Shown here: in pieces, positions 9,556 through 19,084 of the stretch | Layout: each line of letters starts with the position of its first letter | Position numbering within the stretch: the stretch's first letter is position 1 | Source of the DNA: JAJRZL01 sp964557855 | GTDB taxonomy: Bacteria; Zixibacteria; MSB-5A5; GN15; FEB-12 | Length of the DNA stretch: 64,000 nt | Assembly: GCA_964557855.1 (NCBI GenBank) | Contig: CAZLBP010000001.1 | Coordinates: forward strand, 164,108 to 228,107 | Direction of reading: 5' to 3' | The notes under the pieces: model-generated | Told to the model about the DNA's origin: nothing | Database searches by the model: none | What the model saw: only the letters and a program-made list of their open reading frames with translations | Translations under genes and position numbers: made by a program

Positions 9556-10770
9556 CTAGTCGCTCTCGCTCCGCGGTCTCAGCCCTATCCCCATGCGCGC
9601 GGCCGGAAGCAGACATTTCCGGTGTAATATGTGAAACACTACTGCCAGCACGATATATACAGCCGCAATTTCCATTCTGATATCCGCCACCAGCAACTGG
9701 GCCAGAAACAGGACAACGAGAAGTATCCCCTGCACACGACCCAGCCTGAGATTGACGAGCACAGCTACGGCAAACAACGATTGAGCCGCCGTCAAATACA
9801 ACTCGTGGTCCTGCAGAGTATCCAGGACGAAAGGCTTGATGGCCTGTCCGGAGATAGCATAGACCAGGGGGATGGTGCCGACCAACAAGGTCCACTGATT
9901 GACTTTGGATGAGATGAGGGCGCGCAAGGCCGAGCCGGCCTGTCCGCGCAGGGCCCACGTGGCGGCGACAATGAACTCCGGGGATTCGGACGCAATCGGC
10001 GCCAGCCACTGCACCAGAAAGAACTCGTCTATACCCAAATAGCTGCCCGACTCCACCAGAGATTCCGCGAATGGTTCGGCTACAAAGAAGATCACAAACC
10101 CGGCAAACAAGAACAGAAACACCGTGAAGAGCCGCCGCGGGAGATTGCGCATGTTGACAATAATCTTAACCGGCCCGACCATTTCGGGCTCGGGCGTTTC
10201 CATCTGGGCCGCCCGGCGGGTATACAATCCGAACAGAGTCACCAATATCGCCGTATCGATCAGATTGAGACTGCCTTTCAGCGGTATGGTAAATGAGTAG
10301 ACAGTAGCCATGGCGAGATAGAAGATTTCGACGCGTTGGCTCTTGTCGAGAATGATCTCCTTTTTCTTTTTGGCCAGGACGTACAGCAGCAGGACCAACG
10401 GCCAGCCCAGCCCCACCAGCAGCCGATTGGCGCCGGTCATGTTGGCGACGGCGTAATGTGCCTGAGAGGGATCATGAGCCGCTTTCCAGGTAAACACGAA
10501 GTCGACGGCATATTCCGGAAGCACCGCCAGCAGCGCCAGGATAGCCACCGCCAGTGACTCCGAGATATCAACCTGAGCCGCTTCGGCGCCCCAGCCCAGA
10601 AGGAAGGCCGCACCGAATATAGAAATGCCGAATACCAGCGCCCCGATATACGGATACATATGTATATGAAACAAACCCAGGTACAATCCCGGGAAACAAA
10701 TCAAAAAGGACGCGGACAGAAGTACATATAGGGAAGGTCCGACGACGTATTTTGGCCTTTGTACCGTCAT
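9556..10770 (-). CDS. Sodium/calcium exchanger family (CaCA) membrane antiporter
   Basis: 404 aa, about 10-11 TM helices in two inverted halves. The two alpha-repeat signatures are visible: ESLAVAILALLAVLPEYAVD in the first half and APIASESPEFIVAATWALRG in the second, each with the acidic residue in a (L/S)PE motif that coordinates the cation. It should exchange Ca2+ or another divalent cation for Na+ or H+ across the inner membrane. A short basic loop (AKKKKEIILDKSQR) separates the halves. It is last of a probable DUF502, IIA-CBS, antiporter run. No clear Shine-Dalgarno is seen at the ATG. Substrate specificity cannot be read. Confidence 0.88.
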   Translation of the reverse strand: MTVQRPKYVVGPSLYVLLSASFLICFPGLYLGLFHIHMYPYIGALVFGISIFGAAFLLGWGAEAAQVDISESLAVAILALLAVLPEYAVDFVFTWKAAHDPSQAHYAVANMTGANRLLVGLGWPLVLLLYVLAKKKKEIILDKSQRVEIFYLAMATVYSFTIPLKGSLNLIDTAILVTLFGLYTRRAAQMETPEPEMVGPVKIIVNMRNLPRRLFTVFLFLFAGFVIFFVAEPFAESLVESGSYLGIDEFFLVQWLAPIASESPEFIVAATWALRGQAGSALRALISSKVNQWTLLVGTIPLVYAISGQAIKPFVLDTLQDHELYLTAAQSLFAVAVLVNLRLGRVQGILLVVLFLAQLLVADIRMEIAAVYIVLAVVFHILHRKCLLPAARMGIGLRPRSESD

Positions 10771-10822
10771 GGGAAGGCCGACCCGGTCGACTCGTCATAA
10801 TCTGAATGACAATCGCGTACCA

Positions 10823-11728
10823 TCAGCCCCGTATGATCATGTTGACAATATCTTTGCGGAGCAAAATCCCGACCAGACTTTCGTTTTTCGTAACAAAAAC
10901 CCGCGTGACATCCTTGAAGATCATCATGGCCGCAACTTCCACGATCCGCGTCTCCGGCGTCGTAACCTCGAAGTCATCGCGATACAATTGCGACACTTTG
11001 ATCTTGTCCTCACGTTTGAGCAGTTCTTCGAACGGTTCCACGTCCATGGAGTAATTCAGGTTGGAAATCAGGGTCTTGTAATCGGGCAACGCGGCTTTGA
11101 TCAGATCGCGATCACTAATCACACCCACCAGGTTGCCGCTGTCGCTGACGACTGCCAGCGCCGACAGACGGTGGCGGAACATGATGTTGGCTACTTCCTT
11201 GAGAGTGTCGTCCGGCTTCACCGTGGCCACGCTGTGCCGCATGACGTCTTTAACCATGAGTTCCTTGTCCACCGACACGTTGGCATCGCTGATCAGCTTT
11301 ATTAAATCCCGGGGGTTGTTAATCGAGCATACACGCTCCAGCGTGCCGGCGGTGCGTGCGAAGGCGGACAATCCGGAGAGAGTCTGAAGATACAGTTTGG
11401 CGATCGTCGAAGGAGTCAACAGCAGGCACACCACGTGCACCGGCACCTCGTCCGGCGTCTTGTCCTGAAGCCCGGTCTTCGAGACACCGACTAATATGTA
11501 GAGTTCCTTGACCGCGTCGGTGCGGGCGTGAGGAAAGGCAAAACCGCGGCCGTAGGACGTGTTTTCCACTTCTTCCCGTTCCCAGATCGACCGAAGTACT
11601 TCGTCATACTCCAGCTCCACCCCTTCGCGACGTATCATGTCGAGGAGCTCGCGAACGGCTTCTTCCTTCGACGTGGCCTTGAGGTCGACATTAATGCGAC
11701 GATCCATCAAGAGATTTGCGAGTTTCAC
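10823..11728 (-). CDS. PTS IIA (fructose/mannitol-type) domain fused to a CBS pair
   Basis: 301 aa. Residues 1-150 are a PTS_EIIA_2 domain with the phospho-acceptor histidine preserved in GFAFPHART (His67). Residues about 158-300 are two CBS motifs (VKDVMRHSVATVKPDDTLKE, then LVGVISDRDLIKA; the second copy ends LVGILLRKDIVNMII). CBS pairs usually bind adenine nucleotides. No sugar-specific IIB or IIC gene is nearby, so a regulatory phosphorelay role is more likely than sugar uptake. The start overlaps the 3' end of the DUF502 gene by 38 bases, and the CaCA antiporter follows, which it may regulate (inference). Confidence 0.9.
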   Translation of the reverse strand: MKLANLLMDRRINVDLKATSKEEAVRELLDMIRREGVELEYDEVLRSIWEREEVENTSYGRGFAFPHARTDAVKELYILVGVSKTGLQDKTPDEVPVHVVCLLLTPSTIAKLYLQTLSGLSAFARTAGTLERVCSINNPRDLIKLISDANVSVDKELMVKDVMRHSVATVKPDDTLKEVANIMFRHRLSALAVVSDSGNLVGVISDRDLIKAALPDYKTLISNLNYSMDVEPFEELLKREDKIKVSQLYRDDFEVTTPETRIVEVAAMMIFKDVTRVFVTKNESLVGILLRKDIVNMIIRG

Positions 11729-12380
11729 GCAATTCTTCCTTTTGTTCTTCAGGTGATAGATTGGCTCGCTGCCGTATCAACGGCGGTGACACGACACCGC
11801 CCGAAACGAGAAACTTGATGCCTTCTTCTACCGTCATGTCAGCCCCAAAGACCTCGTCTTCCGGCAACATGACCACCATGCCGGACAGCGGCGTCGGCGT
11901 GGACGGGACAAAGACCGAAACGCTGTGACAGACCGTATCATCTATCTCGATAGACACCCGGTTTGCGACGAAGCCGAGCGCCCAAGTCCCCCGGCGGGGA
12001 TACTCGATGAGTACGACTTCCTTGAAGGATCTCATGGAGGGAATGGTCAGTGATTCCAACAACTGCTTGGCTGCGCTGTAAATCGGTCTAATCAGGGGCA
12101 GGCGGATCAAGACCTTTTCTCCCAGTTGATAGACCTTCGCGCCTACATAGTTGCGGGTCAGAACGCCCGCCAGCAAGATGAGCAGAATGGTCGTGAACAC
12201 ACCGAGACCCGGCACCGAGTACCCCAGAACCCGGATCAGAAGCGGCTGCAGAATGCCATCGATGCTGTGGAAGAGAAACCTGAGAACGATGTAGGTCAGT
12301 ATGAGGGGTACGACGACAAGTACACCGGAGACGAAATAGCGTTTAAGAATGGCGGCCGGATGCTTCATTGTCTTTGCCAC
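11691..12380 (-). CDS. DUF502 family integral membrane protein
   Basis: 229 aa. Two N-terminal TM helices (about residues 14-34 and 58-74) separated by a short loop, then a soluble domain with the DUF502 hallmarks IRPIYSAAKQLLESL, FVPSTPTPLSGMVVMLPEDEV and a closing GGVVSPP. The family is widespread and its function unsettled. The C-terminal 13 codons overlap the next gene, indicating co-translation. It lies 74 bases downstream of nuoN on the same strand and may be read through from nuo. Confidence 0.9.
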   Translation of the reverse strand: MAKTMKHPAAILKRYFVSGVLVVVPLILTYIVLRFLFHSIDGILQPLLIRVLGYSVPGLGVFTTILLILLAGVLTRNYVGAKVYQLGEKVLIRLPLIRPIYSAAKQLLESLTIPSMRSFKEVVLIEYPRRGTWALGFVANRVSIEIDDTVCHSVSVFVPSTPTPLSGMVVMLPEDEVFGADMTVEEGIKFLVSGGVVSPPLIRQRANLSPEEQKEELRETRKSLDGSSH

Positions 12381-12454
12381 ACAGTTTGCGGTTCATGCTC
12401 TGCCGGGATGTTATCGGTAAAACGAGGCGATGTCAAGCATTCTTGACCGGCGGT

Positions 12455-13960
12455 CTAGGGGATAAGGCCGAAAGACGCCGATATTTTAGCGGTATACTGA
12501 AGTATCGGCTCCGGAAACAATCCGAACACGACGACGCCGACCAGACCTATCATCAGTACCGTGATCGAGGGAAGAGAGTACGAAATCTTATACGGCGAGA
12601 CTTCCTTGCTGAAAAACATAACCTTGATAACATTGGCGTAATAGTAAAGTCCAAACACCGCCGTTATCAGTCCGATGCCGACCAGCCAGTACAGCCAGTT
12701 GAGAGAGGGGTCGGCCTGTGCCATTTGAATCGCGGAAGCAAACACGAAGTACTTGGCGAAGAACCCGGCCAGCGGCGGGATGCCGATCAAAGACAACATG
12801 AATATCGACAGGGTCACGGCCAGCAGGGGAGAAGTGCGCATGAGACCGGCGTAGCTCTGAATCTGACAGGAGCCGGTGCGGTCCTCAAAAATGGCCACGG
12901 CCGCAAAGGCGCCCATGTTGGCGAACATGTAGGCGAAGATATAAAACCCGACCGAGGACATGCCCAGCTCATTCATGGCCACCATGCCGATCATAATGTA
13001 GCCCGCCTGGGCGATGGATGAATACGCCAACATGCGTTTGATGTTGGTCTGGCGTATGGCCACCGTGTTGCCCAGAATCAGGGCCGCGCAGGCCAGTCCA
13101 CCCACCAGCATCCCCCAATCGTTGGGAGATAAATCCGGACTGTAGAAAGCGTAGAGACCGTTCACGAAAATCTTGGCGAAGGCGATCAAACCGGCGGCCT
13201 TGGAACCGACCGAAAGAAAAGCGGCGACCGGTGTCGGTGAGCCTTCGTACACGTCGGGCGCCCATTGATGAAACGGCGGCAGAGCCAGCTTGAAACCGAT
13301 ACCGGCCACTATGAGGACAATGGCCAGAATCAGTATCACCCCGATCTCGCGAAACGCCAGGTGGGTTAACGCCAGGTTGATCTTCATTTGTACCAGCTCG
13401 GTGGTCCCGGACATGCCATACAGGAACGACAGGCCGTACACCAGCAGGGCCGACGAAAAGGCGCCGACGATGAAATATTTGATGCCGGCTTCAACAGAAA
13501 GCTTGCTGTCCTTGTAAAAGGCCGCCAGCACGAACAGCGGGATAGTCGTCAGCTCCAGCCCGATATACAGCGACAGGAGTTCGTTCGAGGATGACAGGAA
13601 CATCATGCCCACTGTCGAAAGCAGTATCAACCCGAAGAATTCGCCTCGGTGGTTAAGAATCTTCTCTTTCGTAATGCCGAACGAAGAAGCAATAGCCATA
13701 AAGGCCGCACCGAGAAAGATGATTTTGAAAAAGCGAGCCGCCGGATCGTTGAAAAACATCGACCCGAATCCGGCACCGTAGCCGGTGAGCGCCAGAATGA
13801 ATCCGCTGATAAGAATCCCCAGCAGCGCCAGATAGCCGACCGCCTGCCCGCTCCGGCGTTTGGTCAGCACGTCAAACGTGAAGATAAACAACGCCCAGAT
13901 AAACAGGAAAATCTCCGGCGCCATCAAGCGTATGTTATATTCCGGCAGCGTGAATTCCAT
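12455..13960 (-). CDS. nuoN: NADH-quinone oxidoreductase subunit N
   Basis: 501 aa, about 14 TM helices. One of the three antiporter-like, proton-pumping subunits of complex I. Family motifs include LYIGLELTTIPLFVLAAFY with the key TM5 Glu, IGFKLALPPFHQWAPDVYEG, and KRMLAYSSIAQAGYIMIGMV with its conserved Lys/Ser. Full length. It begins one base after the nuoM stop and is the last subunit gene of the operon. Confidence 0.97.
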   Translation of the reverse strand: MEFTLPEYNIRLMAPEIFLFIWALFIFTFDVLTKRRSGQAVGYLALLGILISGFILALTGYGAGFGSMFFNDPAARFFKIIFLGAAFMAIASSFGITKEKILNHRGEFFGLILLSTVGMMFLSSSNELLSLYIGLELTTIPLFVLAAFYKDSKLSVEAGIKYFIVGAFSSALLVYGLSFLYGMSGTTELVQMKINLALTHLAFREIGVILILAIVLIVAGIGFKLALPPFHQWAPDVYEGSPTPVAAFLSVGSKAAGLIAFAKIFVNGLYAFYSPDLSPNDWGMLVGGLACAALILGNTVAIRQTNIKRMLAYSSIAQAGYIMIGMVAMNELGMSSVGFYIFAYMFANMGAFAAVAIFEDRTGSCQIQSYAGLMRTSPLLAVTLSIFMLSLIGIPPLAGFFAKYFVFASAIQMAQADPSLNWLYWLVGIGLITAVFGLYYYANVIKVMFFSKEVSPYKISYSLPSITVLMIGLVGVVVFGLFPEPILQYTAKISASFGLIP

Positions 13961-13961
13961 T

Positions 13962-15443
13962 TTACCGCGCCATCAGATTTACGAGGTTTTGCAGCGTGGC
14001 TGTCATCAAAACCTCCAGCGGCTTGGGATAGATCCCGATAGCCAGAGTCAACACCGCCAGGGGCGCGACAGCCAGAGTTTCGCGGAAATTGATCTCCGTC
14101 AAACCGCCCCAGCGGGCGAGGTCAAATTCGCCCAGGAAGACCCGCTGCACCATGCGCAGAATATAGGCGGCGCCCAGTAACACACCGAGCACGCAGATAC
14201 CGACCAGCACCTTGTTCAGAGCGCCAAAGGCTCCGATAAATACCATGAATTCCGAGACGAATCCGGACATCCCCGGCAAACCCAGGGAAGCCATCGCAAA
14301 CAGCACCATCAGGCCGGAATACACCGGCAGCTTGGCCCCCAGTCCGCCGAATGCCGCGATCTCTCGAGTGTGGGCGCGATCATAGAGCACACCCACCAGA
14401 AGGAACAAGGCGCCGGTAATCAGGCCGTGAGAAATCATCTGGAACATGCAGCCCGCGATAGCGGTCACCGAAGAAAACGCACCCAGCGCCAACATACAGT
14501 ACCCCATGTGCGACACCGAGGAATAGGCCACGAGCTTCTTCAAATCCTTTTGCGCCATGGAAACCAGCGCGCCGTAGATAATGCCGATGGCTCCCAGTAC
14601 GGCTATCCAAAACGACAGGTCCCGCAGGGCCGAGGGAAACATCGGCCAGCTTATCCGCAGCATGGCGTACGTGCCCATTTTCAGCAGAACGCCGGCCAGA
14701 ATGACCGATACCGCCGTCGGAGCTTCCACGTGTGCATCAGGGAGCCACGTATGAAACGGCCAGACCGGAACCTTGATCGCAAAGGCTATGAAGAAAAAGA
14801 TGAAGCAGATCATCTGGAGTGAATGCGACAGCGTCGGTGAGGTCTGCAGCAGTGTCATCATGTTGAGCGTATGCGGCTCCGACGTGAAGTAGAGAATCAG
14901 AATCGCCACCAGCATGAAGATCGACCCGAACAGCGTGTAGAGGAAGAACTTGATAGCCGCGTACTCCTTTCTGGGTCCGCCCCAGACGCCGATCAGAAAA
15001 TACATCGGCACCAGCATGACCTCCCAGAAGACGTAAAACAGGAAAAAATCGAGGGCAACGAACACGCCCATCATACCGGCTTCCAACAGCAGAAAGAAAG
15101 CGAAATACTCTTTGACCCGCTTATCGATATTGAACGACGCCATGAGGGATATCGTCGTCAGCAAACCGGTGAGAAAAAGCATGGGGACGGAAATGCCGTC
15201 AACTCCCACGTAATACTGGATATTCATCGTCGGAATCCAGTTGTACGGGCCTTCCATGTACGCCATCATACCGGCCCCGGAGTGATTAACGAAATAATCC
15301 CAGGTGATCCAGAACGAGGTGAGCATCGGAACACAGCTGATAAGAGTCGCCGTCCATTTGACACTGCGATTACTCTCTTTAGGCATCAGCATTACGACCA
15401 GCATTCCGACTAGTGGAACGATTATCAATGAACTCAGCAACAT
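13962..15443 (-). CDS. nuoM: NADH-quinone oxidoreductase subunit M
   Basis: 493 aa, 13-14 TM helices, proton-pumping antiporter-like subunit. Diagnostic segments: FFLFYVFWEVMLVPMYFLIG with the TM5 Glu, KVPVWPFHTWLPDAHVEAPT, and DLKKLVAYSSVSHMGYCML. It starts 22 bases after nuoL. The length is typical. Confidence 0.97.
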   Translation of the reverse strand: MLLSSLIIVPLVGMLVVMLMPKESNRSVKWTATLISCVPMLTSFWITWDYFVNHSGAGMMAYMEGPYNWIPTMNIQYYVGVDGISVPMLFLTGLLTTISLMASFNIDKRVKEYFAFFLLLEAGMMGVFVALDFFLFYVFWEVMLVPMYFLIGVWGGPRKEYAAIKFFLYTLFGSIFMLVAILILYFTSEPHTLNMMTLLQTSPTLSHSLQMICFIFFFIAFAIKVPVWPFHTWLPDAHVEAPTAVSVILAGVLLKMGTYAMLRISWPMFPSALRDLSFWIAVLGAIGIIYGALVSMAQKDLKKLVAYSSVSHMGYCMLALGAFSSVTAIAGCMFQMISHGLITGALFLLVGVLYDRAHTREIAAFGGLGAKLPVYSGLMVLFAMASLGLPGMSGFVSEFMVFIGAFGALNKVLVGICVLGVLLGAAYILRMVQRVFLGEFDLARWGGLTEINFRETLAVAPLAVLTLAIGIYPKPLEVLMTATLQNLVNLMAR

Positions 15444-15465
15444 ACTATAGTCTATCCTCTATATT

Positions 15466-17559
15466 TCAGATCTTATCTTCATTCGAAATCTCCTGTCCGC
15501 TGCGTTGGCCGTTGAACATGACACGGGATATGATCGTCAGGACCAGAACACCGATAATGAATATGATCGTTATCGTCGGCCAATTCCATTCGATATGGAC
15601 AATCTCGAACTTATATATTCCCAGGAGAACGACCAACACGGCGATCGTGAGCGCGTAGAACTGCGCGCGCCCGGTCTGGAGAAACCGCAATGCATTACCC
15701 GTCTGGCGTACCACCCAACCGGACCCGTTTACGGCGCCGTCGATTATCCACGTGTCAAACCATTGCTTGATATCGGACCAGAGAAGTGTCAGCCAGGCCA
15801 CCAGATTAACCAATCCGTCGATCACGTTGGCGTCAAATGTCCACATGAAACGCGAGAAAGCCAACACCGGCTTGATAATCACGTAATCGTACAGTTCATC
15901 GATGTAATACTTGTTATAGAGCAACGTGTGAATCGGCCGGAAACGACGACCGATAGCTTCGGCCGATATGACTTTCTTGTAGTAGACTAAATACGCCAGC
16001 CCGATCCCGGAGAGACCCACTACCAGGGAGATGATCATGAGTGCGATAGATGGTGCGTGATGCTCCGCCGGCGGTCCGTGATAGACAAACGAAGAGAATC
16101 CGTGGTGTAGCCAGGGGATGCCCACCCAACCGGCCGTTACCGCCAGAAACGCCAGGAACACCAGTGGCCAGGTCATCACCCGCGGCGACTCGTGGGCATG
16201 ATCGAATCGGTGCTGGTCGCGGGGTTTGCCCGTGAAAGTCATGAAACAGAGTCGCCACATGTAAAACGCCGTCATGAAGGCAATCAGCAGCGTCATGACC
16301 AGGAAAACCGGATGATGTAACGTAGCCGCTACGATTTCGTCCTTGGACCAGAAACCGGAGAGCGGGAAGATGCCGGCGATCGACAGCGAGGCTATCATAA
16401 ATGTTGCGGCTGTAGTTTTCATTTTCGGGTACAGACCACCCATATCGCGTATGTCGTTGGTATGCACGCCATGAATCACCGACCCGGCCGCCAGGAAGAG
16501 CAGGCCCTTGAAAAAGGCGTGTGTCATCAGATGGAATGTGCCGGCGTAGTAACCGACCGAATGATGATGATGCGCCGTATCATAACCGTACAATCCCAGG
16601 GCCATGATCATGTAGCCGAGCTGACTGACCGTCGAATACGCCAGAATACGCTTGATATCAAATTGAGTCAGCGCGATCGAGGCCGCCATGAATGATGTGA
16701 CCAGACCGATTACCGCCACCACCATGGAACCGTCGGCAGTACCGACAAACAAACTCATCGACCGCGCCACCAGGTAAACACCGGCCGCGACCATCGTCGC
16801 GGCGTGGATCAGGGCCGACACCGGCGTCGGACCTTCCATCGCATCCGGCAGCCAGACATGAAGCGGGAACTGCGCCGACTTGCCGACCGCGCCGCAGAAT
16901 ATGAATATGGCAGCTGCCGTCAAAACGCCCAGCGGCATCACGCCGCCGGCGACCTGATCAAAGACGTCTCCGTAATTGAATGTCCCGCAGTAGAACGCGA
17001 TCAGAAAGAGACCGACCAGAAACCCCAAATCTCCGGTGCGCGTTGTCAGAAACGCTTTCTTACAAGCGTCGGCAGCCGACTTCTTCTCGAACCAGAATCC
17101 GATCAACAGATAACTTGTCAGCCCGACCAGTTCCCAGAAGATGAAGATCATGAAGAAGTTGTTGGCCAGCACGAGTCCCAGCATGGAGAACAGGAAGAGG
17201 GACAAATACGCGAAGAAGCGACTGAACCGGGGATCGTCTTTCATGTAGCCGATCGAGTAAATCTGAACGCAGGAACCAACGGTCGTGACGACCACGAGCA
17301 TAACCGCCGCCAGCGCATCGATCAAGATGCCTACCTCAAGCACGATACCCGGGAAATTCAGGAAGTTGTAATACGCCTCGTATGCTTCCCCATGCCGCGC
17401 GATTGTCTCGAACAGGACGATGATCGACATAAGCCAGGACACCAGGATCATGCCGATAGAAAATCCGGCCGACAGCTTTTCTTTCCAGCGCAGGAAGAAT
17501 ACGATCATCAGAAACGCCAGCGCCGGCAGCAGGCAGATCAAGAACGAATATTCAGTCAT
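15466..17559 (-). CDS. nuoL: NADH-quinone oxidoreductase subunit L
   Basis: 697 aa. The largest antiporter-like subunit, with a C-terminal amphipathic lateral helix and an extra TM helix. Motifs: FIFWELVGLTSYLLIGFW, AQFPLHVWLPDAMEGPTPVS and DIKRILAYSTVSQLGYMIM. A His-rich loop (TAHHHHSVGYYAG) lies near the middle. The C-terminal 100 residues after the pump fold are divergent but retain a final hydrophobic helix. It starts 10 bases after nuoK. Confidence 0.97.
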   Translation of the reverse strand: MTEYSFLICLLPALAFLMIVFFLRWKEKLSAGFSIGMILVSWLMSIIVLFETIARHGEAYEAYYNFLNFPGIVLEVGILIDALAAVMLVVVTTVGSCVQIYSIGYMKDDPRFSRFFAYLSLFLFSMLGLVLANNFFMIFIFWELVGLTSYLLIGFWFEKKSAADACKKAFLTTRTGDLGFLVGLFLIAFYCGTFNYGDVFDQVAGGVMPLGVLTAAAIFIFCGAVGKSAQFPLHVWLPDAMEGPTPVSALIHAATMVAAGVYLVARSMSLFVGTADGSMVVAVIGLVTSFMAASIALTQFDIKRILAYSTVSQLGYMIMALGLYGYDTAHHHHSVGYYAGTFHLMTHAFFKGLLFLAAGSVIHGVHTNDIRDMGGLYPKMKTTAATFMIASLSIAGIFPLSGFWSKDEIVAATLHHPVFLVMTLLIAFMTAFYMWRLCFMTFTGKPRDQHRFDHAHESPRVMTWPLVFLAFLAVTAGWVGIPWLHHGFSSFVYHGPPAEHHAPSIALMIISLVVGLSGIGLAYLVYYKKVISAEAIGRRFRPIHTLLYNKYYIDELYDYVIIKPVLAFSRFMWTFDANVIDGLVNLVAWLTLLWSDIKQWFDTWIIDGAVNGSGWVVRQTGNALRFLQTGRAQFYALTIAVLVVLLGIYKFEIVHIEWNWPTITIIFIIGVLVLTIISRVMFNGQRSGQEISNEDKI

Positions 17560-17569
17560 AGGTCCTGCT

Positions 17570-17869
17570 TTACCATTTCATTACGCTGTAGTTTTCTGTT
17601 TCAATGCCGTGCCAGTTTCTGTATATCAAGAGCACAATCGCCAGACCCACTGCCGCCTCAGCCGCCGCAACCACTATGATGAAAATCGCAAACATCTGCC
17701 CCGCCAGGCCGTCCGTGACCACGAACTTGTTGAACGCCACGAAATTGATGTTCGCAGCGTTGAACATGAGCTCCAGCGACATCAGAATCCCGATCGTGTT
17801 GCGCCGGGTCAGCACCCCGAACAGCCCGACCGAGAAGAGGATTGCCGCCAAAGACAGATAGTAAAACAT
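17570..17869 (-). CDS. nuoK: NADH-quinone oxidoreductase subunit K
   Basis: 99 aa with three TM helices, the normal NuoK length. It carries RRNTIGILMSLELMFNAANI with the conserved membrane Glu of the E-channel, and AAAEAAVGLAIVLLIYR with the second. The ATG shares its A with the nuoJ stop (TGATG), so translation is coupled. A longer open frame reaches 18022 but only covers nuoJ. Confidence 0.96.
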   Translation of the reverse strand: MFYYLSLAAILFSVGLFGVLTRRNTIGILMSLELMFNAANINFVAFNKFVVTDGLAGQMFAIFIIVVAAAEAAVGLAIVLLIYRNWHGIETENYSVMKW

Positions 17870-18375
17870 CAGGCGCGCTCCTTTCTGGCCAGGACAATCG
17901 CACCGATCATGGCCGCCAGCAACAGGACCGAGACGACTTCGAACGGCAACATGAATTCCGTCATGAGATACTTGCCCAGCATAAGCGTATTGCCCGACAA
18001 ATCCTTTTCTTGATACTGCCATACCTGCGTCTTGGCGATCAGCAGAATGGAGGTCAGCGCAAATACCATACTGACGAATACTCCCACCCCGACATTCTCG
18101 TTTACCTGGCGTATTTTCCTTGAACTGAGATTACTGGTCAGCATGATCGCGAATATCATCAGAATGGCCACCGCTCCCACATATATGAGTACCTGAGCCG
18201 CAGCGATAAACTCCGCCTCGAGCAGAATGAAGATGCCCGCTACGCTAAACAAACACAGGATGAGAAAGAGAGCGCAATGGAAGATATTCTTCAGGCTCAC
18301 GACCATGAAGCCGGATACAAGAACTACAAAAGACAATATCCAGAATACGGGACCGACTTCCGTACCGTCAGTCAT
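17869..18375 (-). CDS. nuoJ: NADH-quinone oxidoreductase subunit J
   Basis: 168 aa with five TM helices. It contains the conserved glycine/acid-rich EAEFIAAAQVLIYVGAVAIL of NuoJ TM3, which has the pi-bulge that transmits conformational change. The ATG at 18375 overlaps the nuoI stop by eight bases (ATGACTGA). The open frame continues upstream to 18774, but that part is an Arg-rich shadow of nuoI. Confidence 0.95.
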   Translation of the reverse strand: MTDGTEVGPVFWILSFVVLVSGFMVVSLKNIFHCALFLILCLFSVAGIFILLEAEFIAAAQVLIYVGAVAILMIFAIMLTSNLSSRKIRQVNENVGVGVFVSMVFALTSILLIAKTQVWQYQEKDLSGNTLMLGKYLMTEFMLPFEVVSVLLLAAMIGAIVLARKERA

Positions 18376-19084
18376 TCTTCTTCTCCTCCCCTGATGTGTC
18401 GTCGACGGGCGTGTCTGCCGAACTTTCCTGCGGCTCGGTTTCCCCGGGATTCGCCCGACTTGCCTGACGTTCTTCGTTTGTATCCGAGCCCTTTTCGACC
18501 GGCGGCTTCTCCTTTGGAGATTCTGCGGAAGAGGCCGATGAAGATTCGTCTTTGTCCGTCCGGGCGGACGTCTCTTCAGTCGGCTTCTGAGGCTTTGGTT
18601 TTGGGGCCGCCGCCTTTTCTGCGGCTGGCTTTTTCTTCGGAATCGGTTCGTAAGGAACGTCGCGACCCATTTCCTGAAGCTTCTTCGAATCATAGACGAG
18701 TTCGTCCTTGCGCAAGGTCGAGAACTCGTACTTCGTGGCCATTTTGATAGCCGCGAAATTGCACGCTTCCTCACATAACCCGCAGAAGCAACACAAACCG
18801 TGGTCGACCACGAACTCTTTCAGATGCCGTTTCTTCTTATCATCTTTGGGTGCATCTATCCGTATCGCCCCGGTGGGACAGGCCCGCATACACAACATGC
18901 AGGCTGTGCAGTTAAGTTCGCCCGTCTCCTTGTCCGACAACAGCACCACCATGCCGCGCGACCGCTCCGGCATCGTCCATCTCTCTTCCGGATACTGGAT
19001 CGTGATGGCATGCCTACCCAAATGCTTTCCTGCGATGCCCAGACCACCCAACAACGCTTTTATATCTTTAAGTAATTTCACCAT
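18368..19084 (-). CDS. nuoI: NADH-quinone oxidoreductase subunit I with long C-terminal tail
   Basis: 238 aa. A membrane-attached ferredoxin-like subunit carrying two [4Fe-4S] clusters (N6a/N6b). The ligands are C59/C62/C65 with C69-Pro, and C98/C101/C104 with C108. Residues 1-150 are an ordinary NuoI. Residues 150-238 are an extra tail rich in Lys, Pro, Glu and Ser (KKKPAAEKAAAPKPKPQKP, ending SGEEKKND), predicted disordered. It starts with ATG overlapping the nuoH stop (TAATG). In a complex lacking NuoE/F/G this subunit is the likely electron entry surface, so the tail could dock a donor; that is inference. Confidence 0.95.
   Translation of the reverse strand: MVKLLKDIKALLGGLGIAGKHLGRHAITIQYPEERWTMPERSRGMVVLLSDKETGELNCTACMLCMRACPTGAIRIDAPKDDKKKRHLKEFVVDHGLCCFCGLCEEACNFAAIKMATKYEFSTLRKDELVYDSKKLQEMGRDVPYEPIPKKKPAAEKAAAPKPKPQKPTEETSARTDKDESSSASSAESPKEKPPVEKGSDTNEERQASRANPGETEPQESSADTPVDDTSGEEKKND

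Noticed and set aside
16804..17679. 291-aa + strand ORF over nuoL
   Set aside because: Shadow of nuoL, rich in Arg, Gln, Asp and His with no hydrophobic core or motif.
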